NCBI GenBank assembly: GCA_045223915.1
Contig: JBGUZU010000034.1
Span: 140,121 to 204,120, forward strand
Source of the DNA: Ruminimicrobiellum sp045223915
Lineage (GTDB): Bacteria; Elusimicrobiota; Endomicrobiia; Endomicrobiales; Endomicrobiaceae
Length of the DNA: 64,000 nucleotides
Direction: 5' to 3'
In this document: positions 35,126 to 44,281 of the stretch, in pieces
How positions within the stretch are numbered: the first letter of the stretch is position 1
Layout: each line of letters opens with the position of its first letter
The notes under the pieces: model-generated
Told to the model about the DNA's origin: nothing
Databases searched by the model: none
What the model saw: only the letters and a program-made list of their open reading frames with translations
Made by a program: the position numbers and the translations under genes

Positions 35126-36073
35126 ATGAGAAAAAATAAAAATTTCTTATCTATGTCATCAATATCAAATACTTGCAAAAAACATTCAAAGAAAAAAATT
35201 CTTTTGACAGGCGGTAGCGGCTTTATAGGTAAAAATATACAGGAAAGCTTTTTGTCGGATAAATATATAATCGTCGCTCCGAGCAGTTCAGACCTCAATT
35301 TACTTGATACACAATCTGTAGATAAATATTTTAAAAGAAAATCTTTTGATGTCGTTTTACATGCTGCTTGCAAACCCGGTCATAGAAATGCCAAAGATTT
35401 AAAAGATATATTTTATTCAAATGTAAGAATGTTTGAAAATCTTGTAAGACACAAAGATAAATATAATAAGTTTATTAATTTCGGATCCGGAGCAATTTAC
35501 GATACATCAAAAAATATATCGAGTGTCAAAGAAGATAAAATGTTTGATAATATCGGAAAAGCCGAACATGATTTTTGTAAATATGTCGTTGCAAAAAGGA
35601 TAGAATCTTTAGACAATTTTTTAGATTTAAATATATTTGGTCTCTTCGGTAAATACGAGGAGTGGCAAATAAGATTTATTTCAAATTCTATATGTAAAGC
35701 ATTGTTTAACTTGCCGATAACAATTAAACAAAACAGAGTTTTCAGTTATTTGTATATAGATGATTTGATGCCTATATTGGATTTTTTTATTAGTAATCCC
35801 GTAGAATATAAGAATTATAATGTTGTTCCGGATAAAAAGATATCTTTATTGGAAATTGCAAAAATTATAAAAAAACTTTGCAATGCAAAAAATAAAATAA
35901 AAGTTTCAAAACGAGGGTATGGTTTCGAATATACCGGTGACAATTCAAGATTAATTAAAGAATTTAAAAATGTAAGATTTACGGATATCAAAGATTCTAT
36001 ACAGAATTTATATAATTACTATAAACAAAATATAAAATTGATAGATAAAAATTTACTACTTACGGATAAGTAG
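35126..36073 (+). CDS. NAD-dependent sugar epimerase/reductase (extended SDR)
   Basis: The 315-residue protein carries a Rossmann glycine motif LLTGGSGFIGKNI beginning at about residue 26, the FINFGSGAIYD strand, and an active-site YVVAK (Tyr-x3-Lys). It is shorter in the substrate half than GalE. The sequence recalls GDP-fucose synthase-like and C4-keto-reducing SDRs. An internal ATG at 35153 with a better family fit is possible, because the first nine residues are Lys/Asn-rich filler. It opens a three-gene cassette with an aldolase and a ThDP enzyme. Confidence 0.78.
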   Translation: MRKNKNFLSMSSISNTCKKHSKKKILLTGGSGFIGKNIQESFLSDKYIIVAPSSSDLNLLDTQSVDKYFKRKSFDVVLHAACKPGHRNAKDLKDIFYSNVRMFENLVRHKDKYNKFINFGSGAIYDTSKNISSVKEDKMFDNIGKAEHDFCKYVVAKRIESLDNFLDLNIFGLFGKYEEWQIRFISNSICKALFNLPITIKQNRVFSYLYIDDLMPILDFFISNPVEYKNYNVVPDKKISLLEIAKIIKKLCNAKNKIKVSKRGYGFEYTGDNSRLIKEFKNVRFTDIKDSIQNLYNYYKQNIKLIDKNLLLTDK

Positions 36074-36082
36074 GGGATAAAA

Positions 36083-36907
36083 ATGAATAATTTAGAAAAA
36101 AGAATGGTGGAAACTTTAATCAATTTAAGAAAAGATCATAACATTATCGGTGTTAAAGCAGAATTTGAAGCCGAAGGTACGAGAATGGAAGAAGCATTAA
36201 GATTAAAGGAAATTGTAACAAAGGCAGGTCTTGAATTAACAATAAAAGTTGGCGGTTGTGAAGCCATAAAAGATATGTATGATGCAAGAACGATAGGTGT
36301 TAATACCATTGTTGCTCCGATGATAGAGACTCCTTATGCAATGAATAAATATGTTAAAGCTTTAAAGTTTGTCTTTCCCGAAGAAGAAAGAGAAAATATG
36401 AATTTCTATATGAATATAGAAACCGTTACAGGTTATGAAAATTTAGAAAAAATTTTACAATATAAAAACTCAAAATATATTGACGGGATAGTTTTGGGCA
36501 GAGTTGATATGTCTTGTTCAAAAGGATTAACAAGAGAAGATATTAACAGTGATGATATTTTTGAAATAGCAAACAAAATGGCAATTTTATGTAAGAAGTA
36601 CAAAAAACAGTTTATAATAGGCGGAGGAGTATCGTATCATTCGATTCCTTTTTTTAAAAAATTGCCTAAAAAATCCCTATACAAATTTGAAACGAGAAAA
36701 ATTGTTTTTGATGCTCAAAAAGCATTTAATGATAAAAAAATAGACCAGGGAATATTAAAAGCTGTAGGGTTTGAACTTATGTGGTTAAAAAATAAGAGAA
36801 AATTTTATGAAATGATATATAAGGAAGATAAAAAAAGAATTACAATGCTTGAAAACAGATATAAAAAATTAATAAAGAAAACGGGTGTGAATATTGAAGA
36901 GTTTTAA
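36083..36907 (+). CDS. HpcH/HpaI-family aldolase/citrate-lyase-like protein
   Basis: The 274-residue protein looks like a TIM-barrel aldolase of the HpcH/HpaI family. It has GVKAEFEAEGTRMEEALRLK near the start, VGGCEAIKDMYDARTIGVN, APMIETPYAMNKY, MNIETVTGYENLEKIL with the conserved Glu, and DGIVLGRVDMS with the metal-binding Asp. Family members reversibly cleave C-C bonds to release pyruvate, acetaldehyde or similar units. It overlaps the ThDP-dependent gene by 14 bases and follows the SDR by nine, so the three form one unit. A lyase supplying a 2-carbon or 3-carbon donor is possible but unproven. Confidence 0.78.
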   Translation: MNNLEKRMVETLINLRKDHNIIGVKAEFEAEGTRMEEALRLKEIVTKAGLELTIKVGGCEAIKDMYDARTIGVNTIVAPMIETPYAMNKYVKALKFVFPEEERENMNFYMNIETVTGYENLEKILQYKNSKYIDGIVLGRVDMSCSKGLTREDINSDDIFEIANKMAILCKKYKKQFIIGGGVSYHSIPFFKKLPKKSLYKFETRKIVFDAQKAFNDKKIDQGILKAVGFELMWLKNKRKFYEMIYKEDKKRITMLENRYKKLIKKTGVNIEEF

Positions 36908-38696
36908 TAAACAAAAAATGATAAAAGTATCTGACTATATAGCTAAACGATTAAGAGATGTTTATAAAGTAAAAACTGTTTTTATGGTTTCCGGCGGCGG
37001 AGCCATGCACTTAAATAACAGTGTTGGTAAATATATTCGTTATGTTTGTAATCACCATGAACAAGCATGTGCTATTGCCGCTGAGGGTTATGCAAGAGTA
37101 AATCAAAAATTAGCTGTCGTAAATGTGACTACGGGTCCCGGGGGACTTAATTGCTTGAACGGAGTATTCGGGCAATGGGCAGACTCTGTTCCGGTTTTAT
37201 ATGTTTCCGGACAAGTTAAATATTCAACAACGATGGCAAGTTGCCCCAATATAAAGTTAAGACAGCTCGGAGACCAGGAAGTTGATATTATAAATGTTGT
37301 CAAACCTTTAACAAAATATGCTGTTATGGTTACAAATCCGAACGAAATAAAATATCATTTGGATAAAGCAATTTACGAAGCGACTCACGGAAGATTCGGC
37401 CCGGTATGGCTTGATATTCCGATGAATATTCAGTCTGCAATGATAGATGAAAACAAATTGAAAAAATTTGAAATACCGAAACAAAAAAATAACAAAATAA
37501 ATGTAAATGAAATTGTTGAAAGAATAAAAAAATCCGAAAGGCCGTTGATAGTTGCAGGACACGGTATAAGACTTTCAAATTCAATAAAAGAATTTTATCA
37601 ACTTATAGGTAAAACAAAGGTTCCTGTTGTGACAACTTTTAACGGATTTGATTTGTTGGAAACAAATAATAAATATTATATCGGAAGAATAGGGACAGTA
37701 GGACAAAGAGCCGGAAATTTTGCATTACAAAATGCCGACTTGATTTTGTTTTTAGGAACAAGAAACAATATAAGACAAGTAAGTTATAATTTTGAAACTT
37801 TTGCTGAAAAAGCATTTAAAATTGTTGTCGATATTGATAATAATGAACTTCAAAAACCTTTGGTAAAACCTGATTTGAAAATAAATACGGATTTAAAATT
37901 TTTTATACCGCAATTATTAGAGAAAATAAAAAATATTAATTCTTCAAAATATTCCGATTGGTTAAATTTTTGTAAAAGTTTAAAAAATAAATTTTCTTTT
38001 GAAAATTATAAAGAGCAAAAACAAAAACCGAATATAATTGAACCTTATCGTTTTGTTTATACGTTAACAAAATGTTTAAAAGAAAAAGATATTTTTGTTA
38101 TGTCGAACGGTTCTGCATGTGTATGTGCTTTTCAAACAGCAGTAATTAAAAAAAATCAAAGATTTATTTTAAATTCCGGCAATGCCTCTATGGGGTATGC
38201 TTTACCGGCAAGCATTGGAGCAAGTTTGTCTTCTAAAAACAGGAATGTTGTTTGTTTGGAAGGTGACGGTTCGATAATGATGAATATTCAGGAACTTGAA
38301 ACAATAAAATATAATAAGTTGCCTATAAAAATATTTATCATAAATAATAATGGGTACTCATCAATTCGCCAAACGCAAAAAAATTTCTTTAATGGCAAAA
38401 TGACCGGTTCCGGCATAGATAGTGGCATAAGTGTTCCCGATTTTATAAAAATAGGTAAAGCTTTTGGACTAAAAACAAAAAAAATAAAAAGTCCCAAAAC
38501 TATGGAAAAGGAAATAAAAGAAGTTTTATGTTCAAAAGGTGCTGTTATTTGTGAGGTAATTGTAGAACAAGATTATTCTTTTTTGCCGAAATTGTTATCA
38601 AAAAAAATGCCTGACGGAACAATTGTTTCTCCGAGTTTGGAAGATATGTATCCTTTTTTAAAAAGAAAAGAATTTGAAAAATATGATATAAACTAA
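36894..38696 (+). CDS. Thiamine-diphosphate-dependent enzyme (acetolactate synthase/YerE-like)
   Basis: The 600-residue protein has the three ThDP-family domains: an N-terminal pyrimidine domain with VSGGGAMHL and the catalytic Glu in NHHEQACAIAAEGYARV, a central domain, and a C-terminal pyrophosphate domain with EGDGSIMMNIQELETI and NNNGYSSIRQ (GDG...NN motif). Enzymes of this type in polysaccharide loci include YerE, which adds a two-carbon unit from pyruvate to C4 of a CDP-3,6-dideoxy-4-hexulose. The TTG at 36894 (GGGTG ribosome site) or ATG at 36918 may be the start. The gene is linked to an aldolase and an SDR. Function as YerE is inference. Confidence 0.8.
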   Translation: MKSFNKQKMIKVSDYIAKRLRDVYKVKTVFMVSGGGAMHLNNSVGKYIRYVCNHHEQACAIAAEGYARVNQKLAVVNVTTGPGGLNCLNGVFGQWADSVPVLYVSGQVKYSTTMASCPNIKLRQLGDQEVDIINVVKPLTKYAVMVTNPNEIKYHLDKAIYEATHGRFGPVWLDIPMNIQSAMIDENKLKKFEIPKQKNNKINVNEIVERIKKSERPLIVAGHGIRLSNSIKEFYQLIGKTKVPVVTTFNGFDLLETNNKYYIGRIGTVGQRAGNFALQNADLILFLGTRNNIRQVSYNFETFAEKAFKIVVDIDNNELQKPLVKPDLKINTDLKFFIPQLLEKIKNINSSKYSDWLNFCKSLKNKFSFENYKEQKQKPNIIEPYRFVYTLTKCLKEKDIFVMSNGSACVCAFQTAVIKKNQRFILNSGNASMGYALPASIGASLSSKNRNVVCLEGDGSIMMNIQELETIKYNKLPIKIFIINNNGYSSIRQTQKNFFNGKMTGSGIDSGISVPDFIKIGKAFGLKTKKIKSPKTMEKEIKEVLCSKGAVICEVIVEQDYSFLPKLLSKKMPDGTIVSPSLEDMYPFLKRKEFEKYDIN

Positions 38697-39679
38697 ATAC
38701 CTTCAGAAAAAAGTCTTTTTGTTGCTTTTAAAATTATTGCAACATTAGTGTATAATCTTGCATGCTTCAAGAAAAACTTAAATATATTTCTTAAAATTAG
38801 TTCCGATAAATCAAAGTTTTTACGTTTACCGTTGAATAAAAATCTGTTTGCTACGAGTAAAAATTTCTGCTTTTTTTTGTTTGGAATTTTGCTGCAGGTT
38901 AAAATATAAGCTATTAAAATAAAACTATATACATAAAAATATTTACAATACTGTAAGTAGAGATTTTTTTTGTTCAAAAATTTAGCGATTTCTCTTAACA
39001 ATGACATATTTTGATGAAATTTGAAGTAAGATTTTGATGTTATTGATTCTTCTCTTGCAACTCTATAAAAATATATAGGAGTTTCCTTAATTACTATTTT
39101 GGGATTTGCTAATATGAGTTTATAGAAAAAGAGAGAATCTTCGCAAGCTTTTAAATGAAAATTTAAATTGTTTTCCAATAAAAAGCTTTTATTATATATT
39201 CTGCTCCACGGTGCTGAATTTGGTGAAGGCAATAAAATTAAAGATTTATGATGTTTATACCTTTTTGACAAAAAAGAAAATTTACGTACTCTATATTCTG
39301 AAGTTTTATTGTTATAGGTAATGAAACCTTCGATAAAAGCATCACATTTATGTTTTTCTATATCATTAAATAGCGTTTCTACATAATCTTCTCGAATCCA
39401 GTCGTCGGAATCAACGAAAGATATATATTTGCTTTTTGCTGCTTTTATACCTTCATTTCTTGCTTTAGATACTCCAATGTTTTCCTTGAGGTTTATTAAG
39501 TTTATTCTACTATCTTTCTTTTGGTATTGCTTAATGATAGCCAAAGATCCGTCTGTGGAACAATCATTTACAATTATTATCTCAATATCTTTAAATGTTT
39601 GATTTATAATACTATCAAGACATTGCTTGAGATATTTTTCCACATTGTGTACAGGGACTATTATTGAAACTTGAGACAT
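38693..39679 (-). CDS. Family 2 glycosyltransferase
   Basis: A 328-residue GT-A enzyme with SQVSIIVPVHNVEKYLKQCLDS, VNDCSTDGSL, ARNEGIKAAKSKYISFVDSDDW (DSDD metal site), and a C-terminal hydrophobic segment of about 60 residues that may sit on the membrane. GGAG lies before the ATG. It is the second gene of a minus-strand pair behind a GtrB-like gene, and it converges on the ThDP gene with a four-base overlap of the stops. Confidence 0.88.
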   Translation of the reverse strand: MSQVSIIVPVHNVEKYLKQCLDSIINQTFKDIEIIIVNDCSTDGSLAIIKQYQKKDSRINLINLKENIGVSKARNEGIKAAKSKYISFVDSDDWIREDYVETLFNDIEKHKCDAFIEGFITYNNKTSEYRVRKFSFLSKRYKHHKSLILLPSPNSAPWSRIYNKSFLLENNLNFHLKACEDSLFFYKLILANPKIVIKETPIYFYRVAREESITSKSYFKFHQNMSLLREIAKFLNKKNLYLQYCKYFYVYSFILIAYILTCSKIPNKKKQKFLLVANRFLFNGKRKNFDLSELILRNIFKFFLKHARLYTNVAIILKATKRLFSEGI

Positions 39680-39706
39680 ATAATAAAACTCCGATAATTT
39701 TTACAA

Positions 39707-40648
39707 TTAAAAGTTGATTCTTTCTTTTTCGATAACCAAAGGCCTGTTTTGAATTTGAGTAAGTATTGCATGTAAATATTCTCCTAAAATTCCTATAAAA
39801 AACAGTTGAACTGAAAAGAAGAAAAACACAGATATTAAAATCGGTGCTATTCCCGCCGGTAAATGATACCAAAATAACAACTTAAATATTAAATAAAATA
39901 TAGCTAAACAAAAACTTAAAACGGATAGAAAAAAACCAAACATTGTAGCTATTCGTAAAGGTACTTTGGAATAGTTTGTGAAAGCTAACATTGCCATATC
40001 GTAAAGAGTATAAAAATTATTTTTTGTCGTTCCTTTTTCTCTCTTGTTTTGGCAATATTCAACACAAGCCAAACTATATCCTAACTCGCAAACGAGCCCT
40101 CTTAAATAAGGATAAGGTTCATTTAAATCTTTCAATTTAGCAATAACTTCTTTGTCGTATAATCCAAAACCGGTGCAATGTTCCAATAGCTTTGTTCCGG
40201 AATCATTGAACAAATTTAATAATTTATAATAACATGTTCTTATTATGTAAAATAATCTGTTTTCTTTGCTCGAAGATTTTTGCCCCAAAACAACTTTGTA
40301 TCCCTGTTCCCATTTTTTTATAAAATCGATTATCTTTTCCGGCGGTTCTTGTAGATCGGAAGCTATGGATACGACTATATCTCCTTTTGCTTGTAACATA
40401 CCGTAGTAAGGTGAACGAATGTGTCCGAAATTTCGAGTATTTATTATAACTTTTATCCTTTTGTCTTTTGCCGCAAGTTCTCTTAATTTTTGAGTTGTAT
40501 TATCCGTTGATCCGTTATCTATTATTATCTGTTCGTAATCATAGTTGTCTTGAATAGCTTCGCAAGCTTGTTTTATTTGTTTACAGAGGTCCTCAATATT
40601 ATCTTGCTCGTTAAATGCACTTGAAACTACGGATATTAATTTTTTCAT
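39707..40648 (-). CDS. Polyprenyl-phosphate glycosyltransferase (GtrB/ArnC/DPM1-like)
   Basis: The 313-residue protein joins a GT2 catalytic domain (SVVSSAFNEQDNIEDLC, IDNGSTDNTTQKLREL, ASDLQEPPEK) to two C-terminal transmembrane helices (about 220-245 and 258-283), the layout of GtrB, ArnC and dolichyl-phosphate sugar synthases. These load a sugar onto undecaprenyl phosphate for use on the periplasmic face. The ATG at 40648 is chosen over 40705 because a GGAG site sits seven bases before it on the minus strand. It is divergent from the polytopic protein at 40785, a possible partner transferase. Confidence 0.85.
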   Translation of the reverse strand: MKKLISVVSSAFNEQDNIEDLCKQIKQACEAIQDNYDYEQIIIDNGSTDNTTQKLRELAAKDKRIKVIINTRNFGHIRSPYYGMLQAKGDIVVSIASDLQEPPEKIIDFIKKWEQGYKVVLGQKSSSKENRLFYIIRTCYYKLLNLFNDSGTKLLEHCTGFGLYDKEVIAKLKDLNEPYPYLRGLVCELGYSLACVEYCQNKREKGTTKNNFYTLYDMAMLAFTNYSKVPLRIATMFGFFLSVLSFCLAIFYLIFKLLFWYHLPAGIAPILISVFFFFSVQLFFIGILGEYLHAILTQIQNRPLVIEKERINF

Positions 40649-40733
40649 AAATTTCTCCGTAAAGAATGTTTTTAATATTCTACCATTAAAATATTGCAGC
40701 TTCAACTTTTTTGTTTTATATTGGAACTTAAAA

Positions 40734-40742
40734 TGATATAAT
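40734..40742 (+). promoter_or_regulatory. Extended -10 promoter
   Basis: TGATATAAT (TG-N-TATAAT) at 40734-40742 is an extended -10 element about 42 bases before the gene at 40785. No good -35 is present, as is usual for such promoters. Confidence 0.6.
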
Positions 40743-40784
40743 CAATAAGTCCAATATGTTATCTTTAATAAATGAGAATTTGAA

Positions 40785-42320
40785 ATGAATTTGAAAATAA
40801 ATCTACAAACTTTAAATCAGTTGAGTATAATTTATATTTCATTGCCTTTATTGATATTTTTGGCAACTTGGTTGAAACCACATATTGCAATAATTACATT
40901 TGCTTTATTTATATATATCGTATATTGCGGGTATTTTAAAAACAAAGGGTTTAACTATAAAAATTTATTAAATGTTAAAAAAGTATTCATAATAATAATT
41001 GCAATGTCTTTAGTTTGGTGCTATTTTTCCGGAATGGGTGGATTTTGGTATCAAAGTGATGATTATCACTGGAGAAATGCAATTTTCAGGGATTTGATAA
41101 ATTATGGTTGGCCGGTTTATTACAAAAGTATTAATGTTGCAATGGTCTATTATATCGGTTTTTGGTTGCCGGCAGCACTTATAGTAAAAATAATATTATT
41201 CTGCCATCCTCTTTCGAACCACTTATCCTTTTTTATAGGTAACGAATTATTATTTATTTATGGTACTATAGGTCTTTTTTTAATCTTTGTTAATTTACTG
41301 TTTGCTCTGAAGGTAAGAAAAAACGGTAAAGCTTTGCTGGCAATGTTAATATTTATTCTTTTTTCCGGATTGGATATTGTGGGGGTATTAACACCTGTTT
41401 TCTATGATACATCTTTTACATTTAACAATTTGCATTTGGAATGGTGGTCTTATATAGGACAATATAGTTCAAATACTACAGTTTTATTTTGGGTTTTTAA
41501 TCAGGGAATCCCGGCTTGGCTTATAACATTAATGTTTTATAATAACAGAAAGAAAATCGAAAATTACGGGATACTTGCATTACTGTGTTTTTTCTGCGCT
41601 CCTTTACCGTTTGTCGGTCTTTCCGTATTACTTATATCGTACTTTATAAAAAGTCTGTTTGTCGAATATAGAAAAAATAGAGCATTTGATTTTTTGAAGA
41701 AAGTTTTTTCTGTTCAAAATGTTGTCGCTATAATGTTTATAACTCCGATAATATTTTTATACTTTATTTCTAATCTTACGGCGACAGCAACAATTCATGG
41801 TAATGCCGGACATCATCAAGCGTTTTGGAAATTTTGGGCAATTATCTGTATGTTTATATATTTTATTTTATTGGAAGCATTGGCTTATCTCTTGCCAATA
41901 TATAAACAATATAAAAAGACAATTATGTATTATGTTGTTTTTGCTTTTTTGGTATTATGCCCAATATTGATGTCGGGTAAAAAAGTTGATTTTTGTATGA
42001 GAACACCAATTCCTATATTTGTAATATTATCATTATTCGTGATGAGATTTTTATTTAGAAAATATAATTTCAAAAGGTTCAAAATAAGGTATTTGCTTTT
42101 ATGCTTATGTCTGCTTTTAGGTAGTGTAACTCCTATCTTTGAGTTTTCAAGAGGTTTCAAAATGGTTTCTGAAAATAAAACCGTATTTGAAAGTGCAGAC
42201 AGACTAAGAAGTTTGGAAAATATTATAAGTTATGATCAGTATGGGAATGTAAGAAGCGGAAATTTTGTTGCGGAATTTCCTAAAGAAAAGATATTTTTTA
42301 AATATTTATCAAAAAAATAA
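40785..42320 (+). CDS. Polytopic membrane protein, putative GT-C glycosyltransferase
   Basis: The 511-residue protein has about 11 predicted transmembrane segments. Between TM3 and TM4 lies a conserved-looking periplasmic loop, GGFWYQSDDYHWRNAIFRDL, containing an acidic pair DD before His-Trp. GT-C enzymes that use polyprenyl-phosphate sugars have such a first-loop acidic motif. I recognise the motif as characteristic of large membrane proteins in polysaccharide loci but cannot name a family. It is divergent from the GtrB-like gene, which could supply its lipid-linked donor. The C-terminal ~50 residues are soluble. Function by inference only. Confidence 0.65.
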   Translation: MNLKINLQTLNQLSIIYISLPLLIFLATWLKPHIAIITFALFIYIVYCGYFKNKGFNYKNLLNVKKVFIIIIAMSLVWCYFSGMGGFWYQSDDYHWRNAIFRDLINYGWPVYYKSINVAMVYYIGFWLPAALIVKIILFCHPLSNHLSFFIGNELLFIYGTIGLFLIFVNLLFALKVRKNGKALLAMLIFILFSGLDIVGVLTPVFYDTSFTFNNLHLEWWSYIGQYSSNTTVLFWVFNQGIPAWLITLMFYNNRKKIENYGILALLCFFCAPLPFVGLSVLLISYFIKSLFVEYRKNRAFDFLKKVFSVQNVVAIMFITPIIFLYFISNLTATATIHGNAGHHQAFWKFWAIICMFIYFILLEALAYLLPIYKQYKKTIMYYVVFAFLVLCPILMSGKKVDFCMRTPIPIFVILSLFVMRFLFRKYNFKRFKIRYLLLCLCLLLGSVTPIFEFSRGFKMVSENKTVFESADRLRSLENIISYDQYGNVRSGNFVAEFPKEKIFFKYLSKK

Positions 42321-42381
42321 TAACGTTCGTAGATTTTTGATTAACTTTTTTGTATAATAGACAAATATATTTAATAGGACT

Positions 42382-42455
42382 GCTGCCATCGTCTAGCGGT
42401 TTAGGACATCGCCCTCTCAAGGCGGGGATCACGAGTTCGAATCTCGTTGGCAGCG
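42382..42455 (+). tRNA. tRNA-Glu (anticodon CTC)
   Basis: A 74-base gene. GCTGCCA pairs with TGGCAGC, the D arm is CGTCTAGCGGTTTAGGACA, the anticodon stem encloses CTCTCAA (anticodon CTC), and the T arm is ACGAGTTCGAATCTCGT. The discriminator is G and CCA is not encoded. A TATAAT box is at 42353-42358. It lies directly upstream of serS, in the same direction. Confidence 0.94.
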
Positions 42456-42480
42456 TTCTAATTTTTTATAGAGGGAAAAA

Positions 42481-43758
42481 ATGTTAGATATTAAATTATT
42501 CAGAGAGAACATTGATGTTGTAAAGGAAGGATTGAAAAAAAGAAATCAAGATATTAATTTAGATCAATTGATGGATTGGGATAACACAAGAAGATCTATA
42601 ATTACCGAGATAGAACAATTTAGATTAAAAAGAAATACCGATTCCGAAACTGTAGGAAAATTGAAAAGAGAAGGAAAAGAGCCTGATAAAGCTTTGTTGG
42701 AAGAATTGGAACAATTGAGAACAAGAATACAGGAAAAAGAAAAATTTTTACTTAATGTAGAAAATCAAATAGAAGATTTTTTGATGAGAATACCTAATAT
42801 TCCCGATGAAACAACTCCTATCGGAAAGAGCGATAAAGATAATGTTGTTGTAAGAGTTGTAGGCGAGCCTACAAAGTTTTCTTTTAAACCGAAACATCAT
42901 TGGGAAATAGGTGAAAAACTCGGAATATTGGATTTTGAAAGAGCATCAAAAATTTCAGGTTCGAGATTTTCATTGCTAAAGAACGAAGGTTGTGCTTTGG
43001 AAAGGGCGATTATTAGTTTCTTCCTTGATACACACAAACAAAACGGTTATCAGGAAATAATGACTCCTTATTTGGTAAACAGAGCATCTATGAGAGGAAC
43101 AGGACAATTGCCTAAGTTTGAAGAAGATTTGTTCAGATGTCCCGACGATGAATTATATTTAATACCTACCGCGGAAGTTTCCGTTACAAATTTACATAGA
43201 GATGAAGTTTTGGATGAAAAACAACTTCCTGTAAAATATGCTTCATATTCGGCTTGTTTTAGAAGAGAAGCCGGTTCTTATGGTAAAGATACGAAAGGTT
43301 TGATAAGAAATCATCAGTTCAATAAGGTAGAGTTGGTAAAATTTGTTAAACCTGAAGATTCGGCAAAAGAATTGGAACTTTTAACCAACGATGCAGAAAA
43401 AGTGTTACAGTTGTTGGGTATTCCTTACAGAGTTATGGCTTTATGTAGCGGAGATATAGGCTTTAGTTCAACAAAAACTTATGACTTGGAAGCTTGGATG
43501 AGCGGTGAAGGTATGTATAGGGAAATTTCTTCTTGTTCGAATTTTAAAGATTTTCAGGCAAGAAGAATGAATTGTAAATATAAAAATGCTACAACAAAAA
43601 AGAGAGAATTTGTTCATACATTAAACGGTTCGGGAGTTGCAGTAGGCAGAACATTCGCAACGATTTTGGAAAACTATCAACAAGAAGACGGTTCAGTCGT
43701 AATTCCTGAAGTTTTAAGAAAATACACCGGCTTTGATATTATAAAACCCAAGAAATAG
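42481..43758 (+). CDS. serS: Seryl-tRNA synthetase
   Basis: A 425-residue class II synthetase. The N-terminal coiled-coil arm (about 1-105, rich in Glu/Lys) binds the long variable arm of tRNA-Ser. The catalytic core has TAEVSVTNLH, motif 2 FRREAGSYGKDTKGLIRNHQFNKVEL, and motif 3 GSGVAVGRTFATILENYQ. Length is normal. GAGGG lies before the ATG. The Tad genes begin three bases after the stop, so serS and the pilus locus may share transcription. Confidence 0.97.
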   Translation: MLDIKLFRENIDVVKEGLKKRNQDINLDQLMDWDNTRRSIITEIEQFRLKRNTDSETVGKLKREGKEPDKALLEELEQLRTRIQEKEKFLLNVENQIEDFLMRIPNIPDETTPIGKSDKDNVVVRVVGEPTKFSFKPKHHWEIGEKLGILDFERASKISGSRFSLLKNEGCALERAIISFFLDTHKQNGYQEIMTPYLVNRASMRGTGQLPKFEEDLFRCPDDELYLIPTAEVSVTNLHRDEVLDEKQLPVKYASYSACFRREAGSYGKDTKGLIRNHQFNKVELVKFVKPEDSAKELELLTNDAEKVLQLLGIPYRVMALCSGDIGFSSTKTYDLEAWMSGEGMYREISSCSNFKDFQARRMNCKYKNATTKKREFVHTLNGSGVAVGRTFATILENYQQEDGSVVIPEVLRKYTGFDIIKPKK

Positions 43759-43761
43759 TTT

Positions 43762-44262
43762 ATGCTTAAGAATACAAAAGGACAAGCATTTACAGAGGCT
43801 ATTTTTGTTTTTCCTGTAATAGTAGTCCTGATTTTTTCTGTTATTTGGTTTGCAAGAGTTCTTTTAACTTGGCAACAATTAGTTTCGGCAACAAGATACG
43901 GAACCGATATGATAGCAAATACAACTTTATCAAGTGATGATATAAAAAAAGATATTGAGAATTATTTAACGAATAAGATGATAGAAGGCCGAAGATTGAA
44001 TATAGAAAAAATAAAAGAAATAAATATAGATATTAAAAAGTACGAACCGATAAGTTATAATTTCACGGATTTGTCGGTAATTTCAAGCTTTGTTCAGGGA
44101 TTATTTATTCCCTCAAATGAATTGTCTACGGTATCGATATCATATTCATATGATTTGCCGAAAATAATGAATGTTGTAGGAATGGAAGAGTTTGTAATAA
44201 AAACGAAATTATCGGTTTTAGCCGGTAGCGGTTGTAAAAATAAAACACATAAAAGAAAATAA
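43762..44262 (+). CDS. TadE-like pseudopilin
   Basis: The 166-residue protein has a short prepilin leader and a single N-terminal transmembrane segment. The processing site KG-QAFTE puts the Glu at position +5 after cleavage, the same pattern as in the Flp protein next door. The rest is a periplasmic domain of about 130 residues, ending in a Lys-rich tail with one Cys. TadE/TadF-type minor pilins prime Tad pilus assembly. It is the first gene of the Tad locus, three bases after serS. Confidence 0.8.
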   Translation: MLKNTKGQAFTEAIFVFPVIVVLIFSVIWFARVLLTWQQLVSATRYGTDMIANTTLSSDDIKKDIENYLTNKMIEGRRLNIEKIKEINIDIKKYEPISYNFTDLSVISSFVQGLFIPSNELSTVSISYSYDLPKIMNVVGMEEFVIKTKLSVLAGSGCKNKTHKRK

Positions 44263-44281
44263 TTTAATATTGGGGGAAAAA

